Positions 38,882-45,801 of a stretch of DNA of 64,000 nucleotides are shown piece by piece; the stretch's first letter is position 1, and each line of letters starts with the position of its first letter. The stretch is from Methylomonas koyamae. GTDB taxonomy: Bacteria > Pseudomonadota > Gammaproteobacteria > Methylococcales > Methylomonadaceae. The notes beneath the pieces are model-generated. The model worked only from the letters and a program-made list of their open reading frames with translations, was not told the DNA's origin and made no database searches. Location: NCBI RefSeq assembly GCF_006483455.1, contig NZ_PPPU01000029.1, positions 1-64,000 of the forward strand, in the 5' to 3' direction. Made by a program: the position numbers and the translations under genes.

Positions 38882-39096
38882 TGGCCGCGCAGTCCCCGCC
38901 GCAAGTCGCCTGCCCGACCTGCCGTAAACCTGTGGCCTGGGTTGCCGCCGAAAAATTCAAACCGTTTTGCTCGGAGCGCTGCAAGCTGATCGACCTCGGC
39001 GATTGGGCCACCGAAGCGCACAAGATTCCCGGTCCGCCGGTTTGGGACGACGAAAACCCCGACCTGTCGAACCTGGATGACGGTCAAGCGGGTTAA
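38881..39096 (+). CDS. yacG: DNA gyrase inhibitor YacG (zinc protein)
   Basis: Small zinc protein that binds GyrB and inhibits gyrase in E. coli. The CX2C-CX3C zinc site is plain in [11 protein letters not shown] and [15 protein letters not shown]. From the ATG at 38881, which overlaps the zapD stop, the protein has 71 residues; a frame from 38830 would add 17 residues inside zapD and is rejected. Confidence 0.95.
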   Translation: MAAQSPPQVACPTCRKPVAWVAAEKFKPFCSERCKLIDLGDWATEAHKIPGPPVWDDENPDLSNLDDGQAG

Positions 39097-39195
39097 CACA
39101 CCCGTTGCTGAGTCTGACTGCGGCCCGATATGAGGTGGCTGCAAAGCTCGGACGTGATAGTCAACAGCAATAAGGGATTTTGTCGAGAGGCCGCT

Positions 39196-40134
39196 TCAAG
39201 CCAAAAAGCCGCTGATGCCGGCTATACCCTGGGCACCGGCGGCTTGCGCCCGCACCAAATCCTGCCGGCTCAAACCGCCCAAGGCGAACACCGGCAAGTT
39301 GGCGTGTTCCAGCAGTTCGCTAAAGCGTTGCCAGCCCAATGGTGGCGTATCGGGGTGCGATGCGGTCGGCATGACCGGCGCCAACACCGCAAAATCGACT
39401 CCAATCGCCAGCGCGTGGCGCAGCTCCGTTGAATTGTGGCAAGATGCTGCGACCCAGCGCATTCCGGGCGGACGTCGATCCAGTCTTATTAAGGCCCGGC
39501 TGCTCAAATGGATGCCTTGCGCCTGACTAATATCCAAATCCAGATCGGCATTGACCAGCACCTCGACGGCATGGTGCCGGCATTGCTGCAATACCCGTTC
39601 GAGCACGGTTTGTTTGTCGTTCGCGCTTAGGGTTTTGGCCCGGAATTGCACTAATTTGACGCCGTTGTCGATGATGCGTCGGCAATTGGCGATGACCGTT
39701 TCCGCGTCCGGACCTTCCAGGATGGCGTAATACGCCGGCAGCCGGGCGGCGGCGATGATAGGCAGGTTGGCGGCCGGAAAGGTGAAGTCGGAAAGCTGGC
39801 CGGCGCTAACCCATTGCATGGCCTGGCCTTCGCAGGGCCGGGCTTCGCCGCTGAACGAGTTGACGTTCCAGACGTCCAGCAACACCCGGCGGTCGCCGTA
39901 ATCGTGGCGGATTTTGATCAAAGGCTCGGCAGCGGCGACCCGAATCCCGACCTCTTCCTCCAGCTCCCGCGCTAGCGCCTGCAACACAGGCTCGCCGGGT
40001 TCCAGCTTGCCGCCGGGAAACTCCCACAAGCCGCCCTGGTGCGCGTGTTGTGCGCGTCGGGCGATCAGTATCCGACCGGCCGTGTCGCGAACGACGCCGA
40101 CCGCGACGTGAACCACGTTATTTGGCTGGAGCAT
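39196..40134 (-). CDS. Nudix hydrolase fused to a thiamine-phosphate-synthase-like domain
   Basis: A two-domain cytoplasmic protein of 312 residues. The N-terminal half is a MutT-type Nudix hydrolase with the full Nudix box GGKLEPGEPVLQALARELEE plus EVGI near residues 40-62, likely to hydrolyse oxidised dGTP. The C-terminal half (about 130-312) is a ThiE/TenI-like TIM barrel with LVQFRAKTLS, GIHLSSRAL and AVLAPVMPTASHPDTPPLGW. Such fusions are common next to argJ in gammaproteobacteria and annotated as MutT/thiamine phosphate synthase. Whether the ThiE half still makes thiamine phosphate is not shown. It follows argJ in the same direction. Confidence 0.93.
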   Translation of the reverse strand: MLQPNNVVHVAVGVVRDTAGRILIARRAQHAHQGGLWEFPGGKLEPGEPVLQALARELEEEVGIRVAAAEPLIKIRHDYGDRRVLLDVWNVNSFSGEARPCEGQAMQWVSAGQLSDFTFPAANLPIIAAARLPAYYAILEGPDAETVIANCRRIIDNGVKLVQFRAKTLSANDKQTVLERVLQQCRHHAVEVLVNADLDLDISQAQGIHLSSRALIRLDRRPPGMRWVAASCHNSTELRHALAIGVDFAVLAPVMPTASHPDTPPLGWQRFSELLEHANLPVFALGGLSRQDLVRAQAAGAQGIAGISGFLA

Positions 40135-40142
40135 GGGCGGAA

Positions 40143-41357
40143 TTAAGTGCGGTATTCGGCGTTGATTTTGACGTAATCGTAGGAAAAATCGCAGGTCAAC
40201 ACCTGTTCGCTGGCCGAGCCGCGGCCCAAACGCACCGTGACGTCGATCTCCTGCTGGCTCATGACCCGCTGGCCGTCCTGTTCGGTGTAAGACGGCGCGC
40301 GGCCGCCGTTTTCGACGATGCAGACCGTACCCAGGTAAATCTCGATTTTCTCCAGCTCCATATTTTCGACCCCGGCCCGGCCCACGGCAGCCAATATCCG
40401 GCCCCAGTTCGGGTCGCTGGCGAAGAACGCGGTTTTGACCAGCGGCGAATGGGCAATCGTTTTTGCCACTTGCAGCGCTTCGCCGCTGTCGCGGGCTTGC
40501 TCGACGATGATGCGCATCAGCTTGGTGGCGCCTTCGCCGTCGCGAATGATCAATTCCGCCAGCCGTTTGCAGACCGAGGCCAAGGCTGCGCTGAACGCCG
40601 CCAGATGCTCGCTGCCGGGCAAAATCTCCGGCGCGCCGCTGCAGCCGCTGGCCAATACCACGCAGGCGTCGTTGGTCGAAGTATCGCCGTCGACGGTGAT
40701 CCGGTTAAACGATTGCTCGACCGCCGCATTCAGGCACTCTTGCAACAGACCCTGCTCGATTTTGGCGTCGGTGGCGATAAAGCCCAGCATCGTCGCCATA
40801 TTGGGCTGGATCATGCCGGCGCCTTTGGAAATGCCGGTAATCGCGACCGGATGGCCGCCGATGTCGAGCTTCAACGAGGCGCCTTTCGGAAAGGTGTCGG
40901 TGGTCATGATTGCCCGCGCCGCCCGGTCCCAATGCGATTCGGCCAAATTGGCGACCGCGGCCGGCAGCGCCGCCGCCAGTTTTTCCACCGGCAGCGGTTC
41001 GCCGATCACGCCGGTCGAAAACGGCAGCACTTGCTGCGCCAGCGCATCCACTTCTCCAGCCAGTCCGGCGCAGCAGGCAAAGGCATCCTGCAAGCCTTGT
41101 TTGCCGGTGCCGGCATTGGCGTTGCCGGAATTGACCAGCAGCCAGCGCGGATTCATCGGCAAATGCGCCTTGGCGACCTGTACCGGCGCCGCGCAAAAGG
41201 CGTTTTGGGTGAATACCGCCGCGCAACTGCCGCCCTCGGCCATTGCGATGACCAAGATGTCGTCGCGCACGGTTTGTTTGATGCCGGCGTTACTGGAGCC
41301 GAGTTTGATGCCTTTTACGGCATACATTTCAGGAAATGAGGTGTCTCCGACTGCCAT
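40143..41357 (-). CDS. argJ: Bifunctional ornithine acetyltransferase / N-acetylglutamate synthase
   Basis: Recycles the acetyl group between N-acetylornithine and glutamate in arginine synthesis. The precursor self-cleaves before the nucleophilic Thr in KGAGMIQPNMATMLGFIATD near residue 190, giving alpha and beta chains. N-terminal VFTQNAFCAAPVQVAK and LVNSGNANAGTGKQG, and C-terminal DPNWGRILAAVGRAG, also match. The 404 residues are standard. It is followed after eight bases by the Nudix-ThiE gene. The upstream side is the repeat island, so its usual neighbour (secA in many relatives) has been displaced or is absent. Confidence 0.97.
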   Translation of the reverse strand: MAVGDTSFPEMYAVKGIKLGSSNAGIKQTVRDDILVIAMAEGGSCAAVFTQNAFCAAPVQVAKAHLPMNPRWLLVNSGNANAGTGKQGLQDAFACCAGLAGEVDALAQQVLPFSTGVIGEPLPVEKLAAALPAAVANLAESHWDRAARAIMTTDTFPKGASLKLDIGGHPVAITGISKGAGMIQPNMATMLGFIATDAKIEQGLLQECLNAAVEQSFNRITVDGDTSTNDACVVLASGCSGAPEILPGSEHLAAFSAALASVCKRLAELIIRDGEGATKLMRIIVEQARDSGEALQVAKTIAHSPLVKTAFFASDPNWGRILAAVGRAGVENMELEKIEIYLGTVCIVENGGRAPSYTEQDGQRVMSQQEIDVTVRLGRGSASEQVLTCDFSYDYVKINAEYRT

Positions 41358-41393
41358 TTTTTACCTTGTTAGACTGATTAACTAATTTTGTTG

Positions 41394-41665
41394 TGTCGCT
41401 ATCGCGACGAATATTTTAATGTCGGTTCGCGGACCGACAACCGCGATACTTTCTTTTGCGTCGCCAAAAGAAAGTATCCAAAGAAAAGGCGACCCGGACG
41501 CCGCTTATTCCCTGTGCTTCTCGCTTTTGGCGAGGGTTTTCGGAAGGGCTATCCTTAGCCCTCCGAAAACGAGCGGCATCCATGCCGCTCCCCTATCGGG
41601 CTTATCTCGCCAAAAGCTGCGATGCTCGGCGCGGCATACGGGAACAAAACCATCCCGGAATTTAG
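41394..41665 (+). repeat. Multi-hairpin repeat, copy A
   Basis: About 270 bases made almost wholly of stems: GTCGCTATCGCGAC; TGTCGG/CCGACA; ATACTTTCTTTTG at 41446-41458 with CAAAAGAAAGTAT at 41465-41477; an outer stem GCTTTTGGCGAG at 41523-41534 with CTCGCCAAAAGC at 41606-41617. The outer stem encloses GTTTTCGGAAGGGCT at 41536-41550 with AGCCCTCCGAAAAC at 41557-41570, and GAGCGGCAT with ATGCCGCTC at 41571-41590. Copy B has the same architecture with different stem sequences. Open frames that cross it are not genes. Confidence 0.88.
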
Positions 41666-41704
41666 ATGCGCTTGCTGGAATCAACCTTAACTCGACAATC
41701 AAAC

Positions 41705-41784
41705 GTAGGGTGGGCAATGCTTTTTTGCCCACCATGTTATGTCGACAACTATAAACCCGCGTGGGCACAAACAGCCGTGCCCAC
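41705..41784. repeat. Pair of short palindromes between repeat copies A and B
   Basis: Two perfect hairpins: GGTGGGCAA at 41709-41717 with TTGCCCACC at 41725-41733, and GTGGGCAC at 41761-41768 with GTGCCCAC at 41777-41784. They share the GTGGGCA core and look like a separate REP-type family. Confidence 0.7.
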
Positions 41785-41799
41785 CGGGCTTTAAATTTG

Positions 41800-42068
41800 T
41801 GTCGCTACCGCGACGAATATTTTAATGTCGGTTCGCGGACCGACAACCGCGATACTTTTCTTTGCATCGCCAAAGAAAAGTATCCAAAAGAAAGGCGACC
41901 CGGACGCCGCTTATTCCCTGCGCTCCTCGCTTTCGACGGGGATCGACAGAAGGGGCTCCTGCCCCTCTGTCGATGTGCGGCATCCCTGCCGCACCCCTGC
42001 GGGCTGTTCCCGCCGAAAGCTCCGGTGCTCGGCGCGGCATACGGGACAAAACCATCCCGTAATTTGGC
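41800..42068 (+). repeat. Multi-hairpin repeat, copy B
   Basis: Same order of stems as copy A. The first about 130 bases are nearly identical, including ATACTTTTCTTTG at 41852-41864 with CAAAGAAAAGTAT at 41871-41883. The distal part keeps the fold with other bases: GCTTTCGACGGG at 41929-41940 with CCCGCCGAAAGC at 42009-42020, ATCGACAGAAGGGGC at 41942-41956 with GCCCCTCTGTCGAT at 41961-41974, and GTGCGGCA with TGCCGCAC at 41975-41994. The bulged A in the second stem is kept in both copies. Confidence 0.88.
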
Positions 42069-42104
42069 AAGTAATTTACACACCACAGCCTTTTGTTCAA
42101 CCCT

Positions 42105-42202
42105 CGTAGGGTGCATTGGCGATAGCCGTAATGCACCGAACAATCGAAGGACAACATGCGGCGCAATACGGCTCCGCCTATTGACGCCCTACGGATTGCA
42201 CC
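42105..42202. repeat. GTAGGG-type palindromic repeat
   Basis: Starts CGTAGGGTGCATT and ends GCCCTACGGATTGCACC. The two halves are head-to-head GTAGGGtgca / GTAGGGcgtc units with an inner GGTGCATT/AATGCACC dyad. Repeats of this wording are frequent in many gammaproteobacterial genomes. Confidence 0.65.
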
Positions 42203-42319
42203 TTGCCGCTTTAGAAAATTTTATTATTTGCCTATTTACACCGTAGCCTCGATGTCGTGAAACGGAATCGAGCGATATAGTGTTTCGCTTTTTCAAGATC
42301 CCACTACGTTTTATCGCGG

Positions 42320-43312
42320 TTACTTGCTTATTTTTGTGTAATGTTTGTCGAATTCTTTCTGAATGTTAGGGTTATAAAAAGTCTTTTTCCCGCCATTTGG
42401 GTTTTTGGGGTTTAGAAGCCTTTCATAGGCAAACTTACTATCTTGTTCTAACTTTTTTCTTATCTTGTGATAACTAGCATTCATTTTGAAGTCAGTATAT
42501 CGCTTCGATAATCGAGTGCTTAGGATATCGTAATCCCAAGGATACTTATCGGTGAAGTCTTCTTCCGATAAAAACACAGCTGTGGCACTTGGGTCATTAG
42601 TAATTTGAACTGGCAAGCCTGATGTGCTTTTTACTTTTTGAAATTTAACATCAATTCTTAGTGTCAAATTGTAATCACCAATACTTTTGCCGTCATAAGA
42701 TTCCTCTGTCTTCTTTATGTATTCCAAAACCTTTTTTTCGCTGGCATTAAGTAAAACACCAGGAACTTCGTTGAAATTTCTAAAAAAAGAGAGCGGCATC
42801 AAGTAAAAATTATATCCAGATAAAACATCTCCAAACCAAGAAGAAACCAAATGGAGGTAGTTTTGAAGAGATGCGCTACCTAATTCTTGGATTTTCAAAG
42901 ACAACAACATGTCTTCGTTGACAAAGTGTATGGAGTTATCCCTGATTTCTGTAAGTGCAGTTAGATTATCGTTTACCGCTTTATCTATCTTTACCCCGTA
43001 TTCTTCGGTGACAATTCGGTACGCTTCAAACAGATTAATAGATAAGGGGTTTCCTGAGCGATTTGTTTTGGGGCGTTTTTTAGATGACTTCTTTCCGGTT
43101 TTAAGGATTTTATGTTCCATTGCATAAAGCGAAGCCAATTTGTTGCTAGCTAAGTTAAGAACTTTCGCTTTTAGAAGTAGCTCCCAAGCGTTAATACAAA
43201 GAACAGAAAAAGTCTCCTCTCGGTATTTAAAGTCTGGCTTATTGTATATTTCAATTGCTGACAATATTGCCGCGATTGATTTTTCTAACATTAACCGAGA
43301 TCGTGATTTCAT
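42320..43312 (-). CDS. DUF3644 protein with HEPN-type RX4H motif
   Basis: A 330-residue soluble protein, strikingly AT-rich compared with its neighbours. The N-terminus (MLEKSIAAILSAIEIYNKPDFKYREETFSVLCINAWELLLKAKVL) matches the DUF3644 family as I know it. Near residue 130 the segment EIRDNSIHFVNED has the spacing R-x4-H of HEPN ribonucleases, with a polar residue after the Arg. The C-terminal part (PNGGKKTFYNPNIQKEFDKHYTKI) has the look of a DNA- or RNA-binding tail but no known motif. No MNT-type antitoxin gene is adjacent. It is alone between structured repeats, consistent with horizontal transfer. A defence or toxin role is inference. Confidence 0.8.
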   Translation of the reverse strand: MKSRSRLMLEKSIAAILSAIEIYNKPDFKYREETFSVLCINAWELLLKAKVLNLASNKLASLYAMEHKILKTGKKSSKKRPKTNRSGNPLSINLFEAYRIVTEEYGVKIDKAVNDNLTALTEIRDNSIHFVNEDMLLSLKIQELGSASLQNYLHLVSSWFGDVLSGYNFYLMPLSFFRNFNEVPGVLLNASEKKVLEYIKKTEESYDGKSIGDYNLTLRIDVKFQKVKSTSGLPVQITNDPSATAVFLSEEDFTDKYPWDYDILSTRLSKRYTDFKMNASYHKIRKKLEQDSKFAYERLLNPKNPNGGKKTFYNPNIQKEFDKHYTKISK

Positions 43313-43404
43313 GGAATCAGTTTATAGAATTTAACAGGTGACTAAACGATTTTTGTATATTATTCCTGATCAGTTAAATAGGTTTTTACTATCACGACAG
43401 TTTT

Positions 43405-43725
43405 CCTCCCGTATGCCGCGCCGAGCACCGGAGCTTTCGGCGGGAATAGCCCGTAGGGGTGCGGCAGGGATGCCGCACATCGACAGAGGGGCAGGAAGCC
43501 CCTTCTGTCGATCCCCGTCGAAAGCGAGGAGCGCAGGACAAATCGGCAGGATAGCCGATTTGCATGCATTGCACCCGTAGGGCGAGGCACATGGATGTGC
43601 CGAGTGAGCTAAGCGGCGTCCGGGTGGCGTTTCTTTTGGTGACTTTTCTTTGGCCAAACAAAGAAAAGTTACTCGGCTGTCGGGCCGAGACCCGACATCA
43701 AATCAAGCCGTCGCGATAGCGACAC
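43405..43725 (-). repeat. Multi-hairpin repeat, copy C (inverted)
   Basis: In reverse complement it runs from GTCGCTATCGCGAC (43712-43725 side) through TGTCGGGTCTCGGCCCGACA and the CTTTTCTTTG/CAAAGAAAAG stem to the same distal stem group as copy B (ATCGACAGAAGGGGC, GTGCGGCA, GCTTTCGACGGG). Between the proximal and distal halves it has about 75 extra bases with CGGCACA/TGTGCC and AAATCGGC/GCCGATTT hairpins and a GTAGGGCGAGG segment, which looks like a nested repeat insertion. Confidence 0.85.
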
Positions 43726-43735
43726 AACCAAAAAC

Positions 43736-43960
43736 TCAACCCACTTCCAAAACAATCACATACTCCCCATCACCCGCACGAGTCTCCAACACCTGATGCC
43801 CATTAATCCGACACCAGGCCGGAATATCCTGCATCACCCCTGGATCGGTGCATTCCACGGTCAATACGTCGCCGTGCTGTAAAGTCTTGACCTTGTCCTG
43901 GGTGCGGATCACCGGCAACGGGCACAACAGCCGGCGTGCGTTTAACGTGAATTCGCTCAT
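43736..43960 (-). CDS. TusA-like sulfur carrier protein
   Basis: A 74-residue protein of the TusA/SirA fold, which passes persulfide sulfur between proteins. The signature is LCPLPVIRTQDKVKTLQHGD, with the acceptor Cys in RRLLCPLP near residue 13. The start ATG at 43960 overlaps the stop of the PP-loop gene by four bases (ATGA), so an upstream Met at 43969 is less likely. Coupling suggests that it gives sulfur to, or takes it from, the neighbouring enzyme. Confidence 0.88.
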   Translation of the reverse strand: MSEFTLNARRLLCPLPVIRTQDKVKTLQHGDVLTVECTDPGVMQDIPAWCRINGHQVLETRAGDGEYVIVLEVG

Positions 43961-45000
43961 ACGAACCACTCCTCGGGAATTTGCTCGGCTGCCAACGGCG
44001 TTACGAAAATATTACGTTCGGCCCCGGCGCGGTCGCGTATCGTCACTTCGACTTGCTCGGCGTCGCGGCCCTGGCCGTAGCGGGCCAGGATTTGCCCGGC
44101 CAAGGCCAAATCGTCTTCGCCGACTTCGCCGTCGATCAGCACCAACGGTCCGCGGTGGCTGGTGCAATGCATGCTGACGAACTCTTTTTTATAGCCGCTC
44201 ATGAAGCGGGCTTCGCCATCCTCGCGGGCGACGATGATTTTGAAATGCGGGCGGGGGCGAATATGGCGGCCGACCTTCAACAGCATGATGTCGTCCAGAT
44301 CGTAGTCGCGCTTGCCGCGGGCCTGCCACAGGTCGGTCAATTTTAAGGAATAACTTTCGTCGGTTAGGAAGCAGCAGCCGCCGGCCGGTTGGGCGTAGTC
44401 GGCAAAACCGAATTCTTTGGCCAAGCTCATTTGCGGTTTGCGGGAGCGGCCGCTGAAGCCGAACATCTTGTCGCGGCTGATCCAGCCCTCGCGTTCCGGC
44501 AAGGTGGCCGGCAGATTTTGCGCCGACAGCGGCCGCACCAGCAGGTCGTCGGCGCCGGATTCGGCGGCGACGATCGGCATGGTCTGCTTGCGTTGCGACA
44601 TCGGCCGTTGCCCGACCACTTCGCCGGTGATGATGAAATCGAAGCCGTTTTCCTGCATCCACTGCTTGGCCTTGTTGACCATGAAGATCTTGCAGTCCAG
44701 GCACGGGTTCAGATTGGCGCCGTAGCCGTGTTTGGGGTTCAGCAGCACTTGTTTGTATTCTTCGATGATATCGATGATGTGCAGCTTGATGCCGAGTTGT
44801 TCGGCTACCCACAGTGCGTTGTTACGCTTGACCTTGTCGGCATCCTGCTTGCGGATGGCGTGGGTGTGGCCTTCGACGCAAAATCCGGTAAAGAAGTTGA
44901 TGCCTTCGACATGGATGCCCTGGTTCATGATGGTCTGGCAGGCTAGCATGGAATCCAGGCCGCCGGAAATCAGCGCCACGGCTTTTCGTTGTTGACTCAT
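43957..45000 (-). CDS. PP-loop thiouridylase-like protein with C-terminal NFACT-R-like domain
   Basis: A 347-residue cytoplasmic protein related to MnmA/ThiI ATP pyrophosphatases. The PP-loop SGGLDSMLA is at residues 13-21. A CX2C pair, NPCLDCKIFMVNKAKQWM, lies near 100, followed by FIITGEVVGQRPMSQRKQTM. A second Cys pair is in PAGGCCFLTDESYS near 205. The C-terminal 110 residues (DDIMLLKVGRHIRPRPHFKIIVAREDGEA) resemble the NFACT-R (DUF814) RNA-binding domain. It is often annotated as a tRNA thiouridine-modifying enzyme, but it is distinct from canonical MnmA. The coupled TusA-like gene supports sulfur transfer to an RNA. The exact substrate is unknown. Confidence 0.8.
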   Translation of the reverse strand: MSQQRKAVALISGGLDSMLACQTIMNQGIHVEGINFFTGFCVEGHTHAIRKQDADKVKRNNALWVAEQLGIKLHIIDIIEEYKQVLLNPKHGYGANLNPCLDCKIFMVNKAKQWMQENGFDFIITGEVVGQRPMSQRKQTMPIVAAESGADDLLVRPLSAQNLPATLPEREGWISRDKMFGFSGRSRKPQMSLAKEFGFADYAQPAGGCCFLTDESYSLKLTDLWQARGKRDYDLDDIMLLKVGRHIRPRPHFKIIVAREDGEARFMSGYKKEFVSMHCTSHRGPLVLIDGEVGEDDLALAGQILARYGQGRDAEQVEVTIRDRAGAERNIFVTPLAAEQIPEEWFV

Positions 45001-45168
45001 AACGGGGGGGAATTAACGGAAAAAACGCAGCATTATACTGCGGATTAGGCGTTCAGGGTTAAGCCGAATGCGGCGACGGGCTGTAAAAGCCCACAGATAA
45101 CAAGGGCTTGCGAATGTGTCGGTTGCCGTACGCCGGGGTGAGTGCGAGCGGCGAACAGATGGCCTGGG

Positions 45169-45801
45169 CTATGGCTGCCAAACTTGGGCGTCGTAATAAC
45201 GGATCAATTCCGCCGTATTATTGATTTGCAATTTGCCGCACAGCCGCGATTTGTAAGTGCTGACGGTTTTGTTGCTGATTGCCAGTTCCTGGCCGATTTC
45301 GGTAATGCCTTTGCCGTTGGCCAGCATTTGCAGAATTTGAAACTCGCGGGCAGACAGTTTTGGGTGAGGTTTCGATTCCGGGGCTACTATGTCGGCAAAG
45401 GCCAATTTTTCGGCCAGCTTCGGGTCGATAAAGCGTTGGCCGGTTGCGACTGCGCGGATGGCGGCCATCAGCGTTTCCGGATCGCTGTCTTTGGTCAGGT
45501 AACCTTTGGCGCCGGCCCTCAACGCCAGGCTAACGATTTGCAGTTCGTTGTGCATGCTCAACACCAGCACCGGCAGCGTCGGGAACTCCCGCCGGATCCG
45601 GCTTATCGTTTCGCAGCCGCCCGGGCCGGGCATGTTCAAATCCAGCAGAACCAGGTCTACTGTGCAGCGCTGCAGGCAGTCCAGCAGTTGTTCGCTGTTT
45701 TCGGCTTCGCCGCCAATTTCGATGTCCGCGTTCAGTGCGAACAATTGTTTGAGCCCGCTACGCACGATGGCGTGGTCGTCGGCTATGAGCAGTCGAATCA
45801 T
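45169..45801 (-). CDS. NarL/FixJ-family response regulator
   Basis: A DNA-binding regulator of 210 residues. The receiver domain (1-120) has the acidic pair RLLIADDHAIVRSG, the phospho-acceptor Asp in DLVLLDLNMPG near residue 54, and the conserved Lys in GYLTKDSDPETL. A LuxR-type HTH follows (KLSAREFQILQMLANGKGITEIGQELAISNKTVSTYKSRL). Its ATG overlaps the kinase stop by four bases, so the pair forms one two-component system. The targets are not evident. Confidence 0.95.
   Translation of the reverse strand: MIRLLIADDHAIVRSGLKQLFALNADIEIGGEAENSEQLLDCLQRCTVDLVLLDLNMPGPGGCETISRIRREFPTLPVLVLSMHNELQIVSLALRAGAKGYLTKDSDPETLMAAIRAVATGQRFIDPKLAEKLAFADIVAPESKPHPKLSAREFQILQMLANGKGITEIGQELAISNKTVSTYKSRLCGKLQINNTAELIRYYDAQVWQP

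Noticed and set aside
40050-41339. A 429-codon plus-strand open frame antisense to argJ
   Set aside because: argJ is unmistakable on the other strand; the antisense frame has no motifs.
41419-42246. Several open frames (about 60-160 codons) across the repeat copies A and B
   Set aside because: They read through inverted repeats and change frame between copies, while pairing is conserved; structure explains them better than coding.
43338-43661. Open frames on both strands across repeat copy C
   Set aside because: Same reason as for copies A and B: the sequence is stem-loops shared with non-coding copies.
41394-43725. Possible CRISPR array because of repeated units
   Set aside because: Units are about 270-320 bp, in both orientations and without regular short spacers; no cas genes.
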